Source: a virus
IMG/VR virus record: IMGVR_UViG_3300036846_000436
Location: 1 to 40,913 of that record
Length of the DNA stretch: 40,913 nucleotides
Direction: 5' to 3' (one strand)
Part shown: in pieces, positions 40,516 to 40,913 of the stretch
Layout: the number at the start of each line of letters is the position of its first letter
How positions within the stretch are numbered: position 1 is the stretch's first letter
Program-made: the position numbers and the translations under genes
Notes under the pieces: model-generated
The model's input: only the letters and a program-made list of their open reading frames with translations
Databases searched by the model: none
What the model was told of the DNA's origin: nothing

Positions 40516-40870
40516 GCCGCAGCGTCCGCAGCGTCGCCGCAACCGCATTCTCGCTTGCGCGATGCTGACCTAAAAGCACGCGATAATCCGTCAGGCTGAA
40601 ATTCTTTTTCGGCAGCCGTTCCATGTGTTTCAGCATTTGCCACAAATGCCGCGCCATGACGACGTGACGGCAATATGAAACCACCACCATGTGGGTCGCT
40701 GGTGCGAAGTACGTGGCCGGCACTGCCGCGCAAATGGCGTGCCACTCGTCCCTTTCCTCGGCCGTGAGCTCTGGCGGCGGCTGCGGCCGCTCGAGCACTT
40801 CGGCGTCGTCCTCCCGGATCAAAACGACTTCGCGCGACTTCCCGCTTTCTCTGCCGCGAATGCCTTTCAT
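40442..40870 (-). CDS. terS: terminase small subunit, P27-like
   Basis: 142 residues. PPELTAEERDEWHAICAAVP with ATHMVVVSYCRHVVMARHLW and the later LLGQHRASENAVAATLRTLR fit the P27 family of small terminases that bind the packaging site. It lies about 13.6 kb from terL, with integration, replication and recombination genes between, so it either opens the packaged genome near the window end or is the last gene of the late operon in circular form. Its 3' end overlaps the HNH gene on the other strand. Confidence 0.78.
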   Translation of the reverse strand: MKGIRGRESGKSREVVLIREDDAEVLERPQPPPELTAEERDEWHAICAAVPATYFAPATHMVVVSYCRHVVMARHLWQMLKHMERLPKKNFSLTDYRVLLGQHRASENAVAATLRTLRLTHLSAYATDRAPIPEAVPKPWLS

Positions 40871-40913
40871 GTGTCACCAAATCCGCCAAAACCGGCTTTT
40901 AGAGTTTTTTTTG
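40871..40913. other. right window end upstream of terS
   Basis: These bases lie upstream of the small terminase start and carry no gene. They end in an AT-rich run (gagttttttttg). A packaging site could lie here, joining the left window end across the circle. No repeat shared with the left end is visible. Confidence 0.35.

Noticed and set aside
1-40913. tRNA genes, rRNA or insertion sequences
   Set aside because: No tRNA-like cloverleaf with a TTCGA arm, no rRNA sequence and no transposase with terminal repeats was noticed; the HTH protein at 29522-29725 lacks a catalytic domain.

Overview
This window looks like a complete or nearly complete genome of a temperate, long-tailed (siphovirus-type) phage of a GC-rich alphaproteobacterium, most likely a Hyphomicrobiales (Bradyrhizobium/Rhodopseudomonas-like) host. 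The phage call rests on an HK97-type head set (large terminase, HK97-family portal, protease-capsid fusion), a head-tail connector set, a major tail protein, a GTA_gp10-like tail chaperone, a 654-residue tape measure protein with no contractile-sheath gene, and an amidase endolysin. The temperate call rests on a tyrosine integrase. The host call is inference from base composition and from the GTA-like and hub-like protein types. No gene is cut by either window end, and the ends fall between the endolysin and the small terminase genes, where the ends of a cos phage could lie.

Layout. (1) 44-26834, all on the minus strand and read right to left: TerL, protease-capsid fusion, small protein, portal, collagen-like protein, small Cys protein, gp6-like connector, then a large accessory block (19554-9469), then head-tail adaptor, tail completion proteins, major tail protein, tail chaperone with a probable -1 frameshift, tape measure, distal tail protein, LamG-containing tail hub, small protein, endolysin. 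(2) 26869-32239, also minus: excisionase/AlpA-like protein, YqaJ exonuclease, RecT annealase, two small HTH proteins, several unknown small proteins, a membrane protein and a secreted alpha/beta-hydrolase. (3) 32565-37691, plus strand: zinc-ribbon DNA-binding protein, ParB/MT-A70 methyltransferase fusion, PD-(D/E)XK nuclease, VRR-NUC nuclease, RecA-type helicase, a cluster of short repeats that may be an origin, and two small proteins. (4) 37714-39722, minus: integrase, lipoprotein, small HTH protein, probably the genes expressed in the prophage. (5) 39838-40870: small membrane protein, HNH endonuclease, and the small terminase, whose 3' end overlaps that of HNH on the opposite strand.

The most striking part is 9469-19554. 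Eight sugar- and methyl-transfer genes (capsule-export-like GT, two DxD glycosyltransferases, a GT9 enzyme, a DUF115/MptE-like protein, a class I methyltransferase, an FkbM methyltransferase and an FkbM-GT9 fusion) surround four fibre-like genes inside the virion assembly operon. One fibre protein carries about 20 copies of a 20-residue repeat. The arrangement suggests a module that builds or methylates a glycan on the virion (fibre, collagen-like protein or capsid) or on the host surface. Other points of interest are an internal start that could make free capsid protein from the protease-capsid fusion, a methyltransferase-nuclease pair, an operator-like palindrome inside the integrase promoter spacer, and a small terminase placed about 13.6 kb from the large one.
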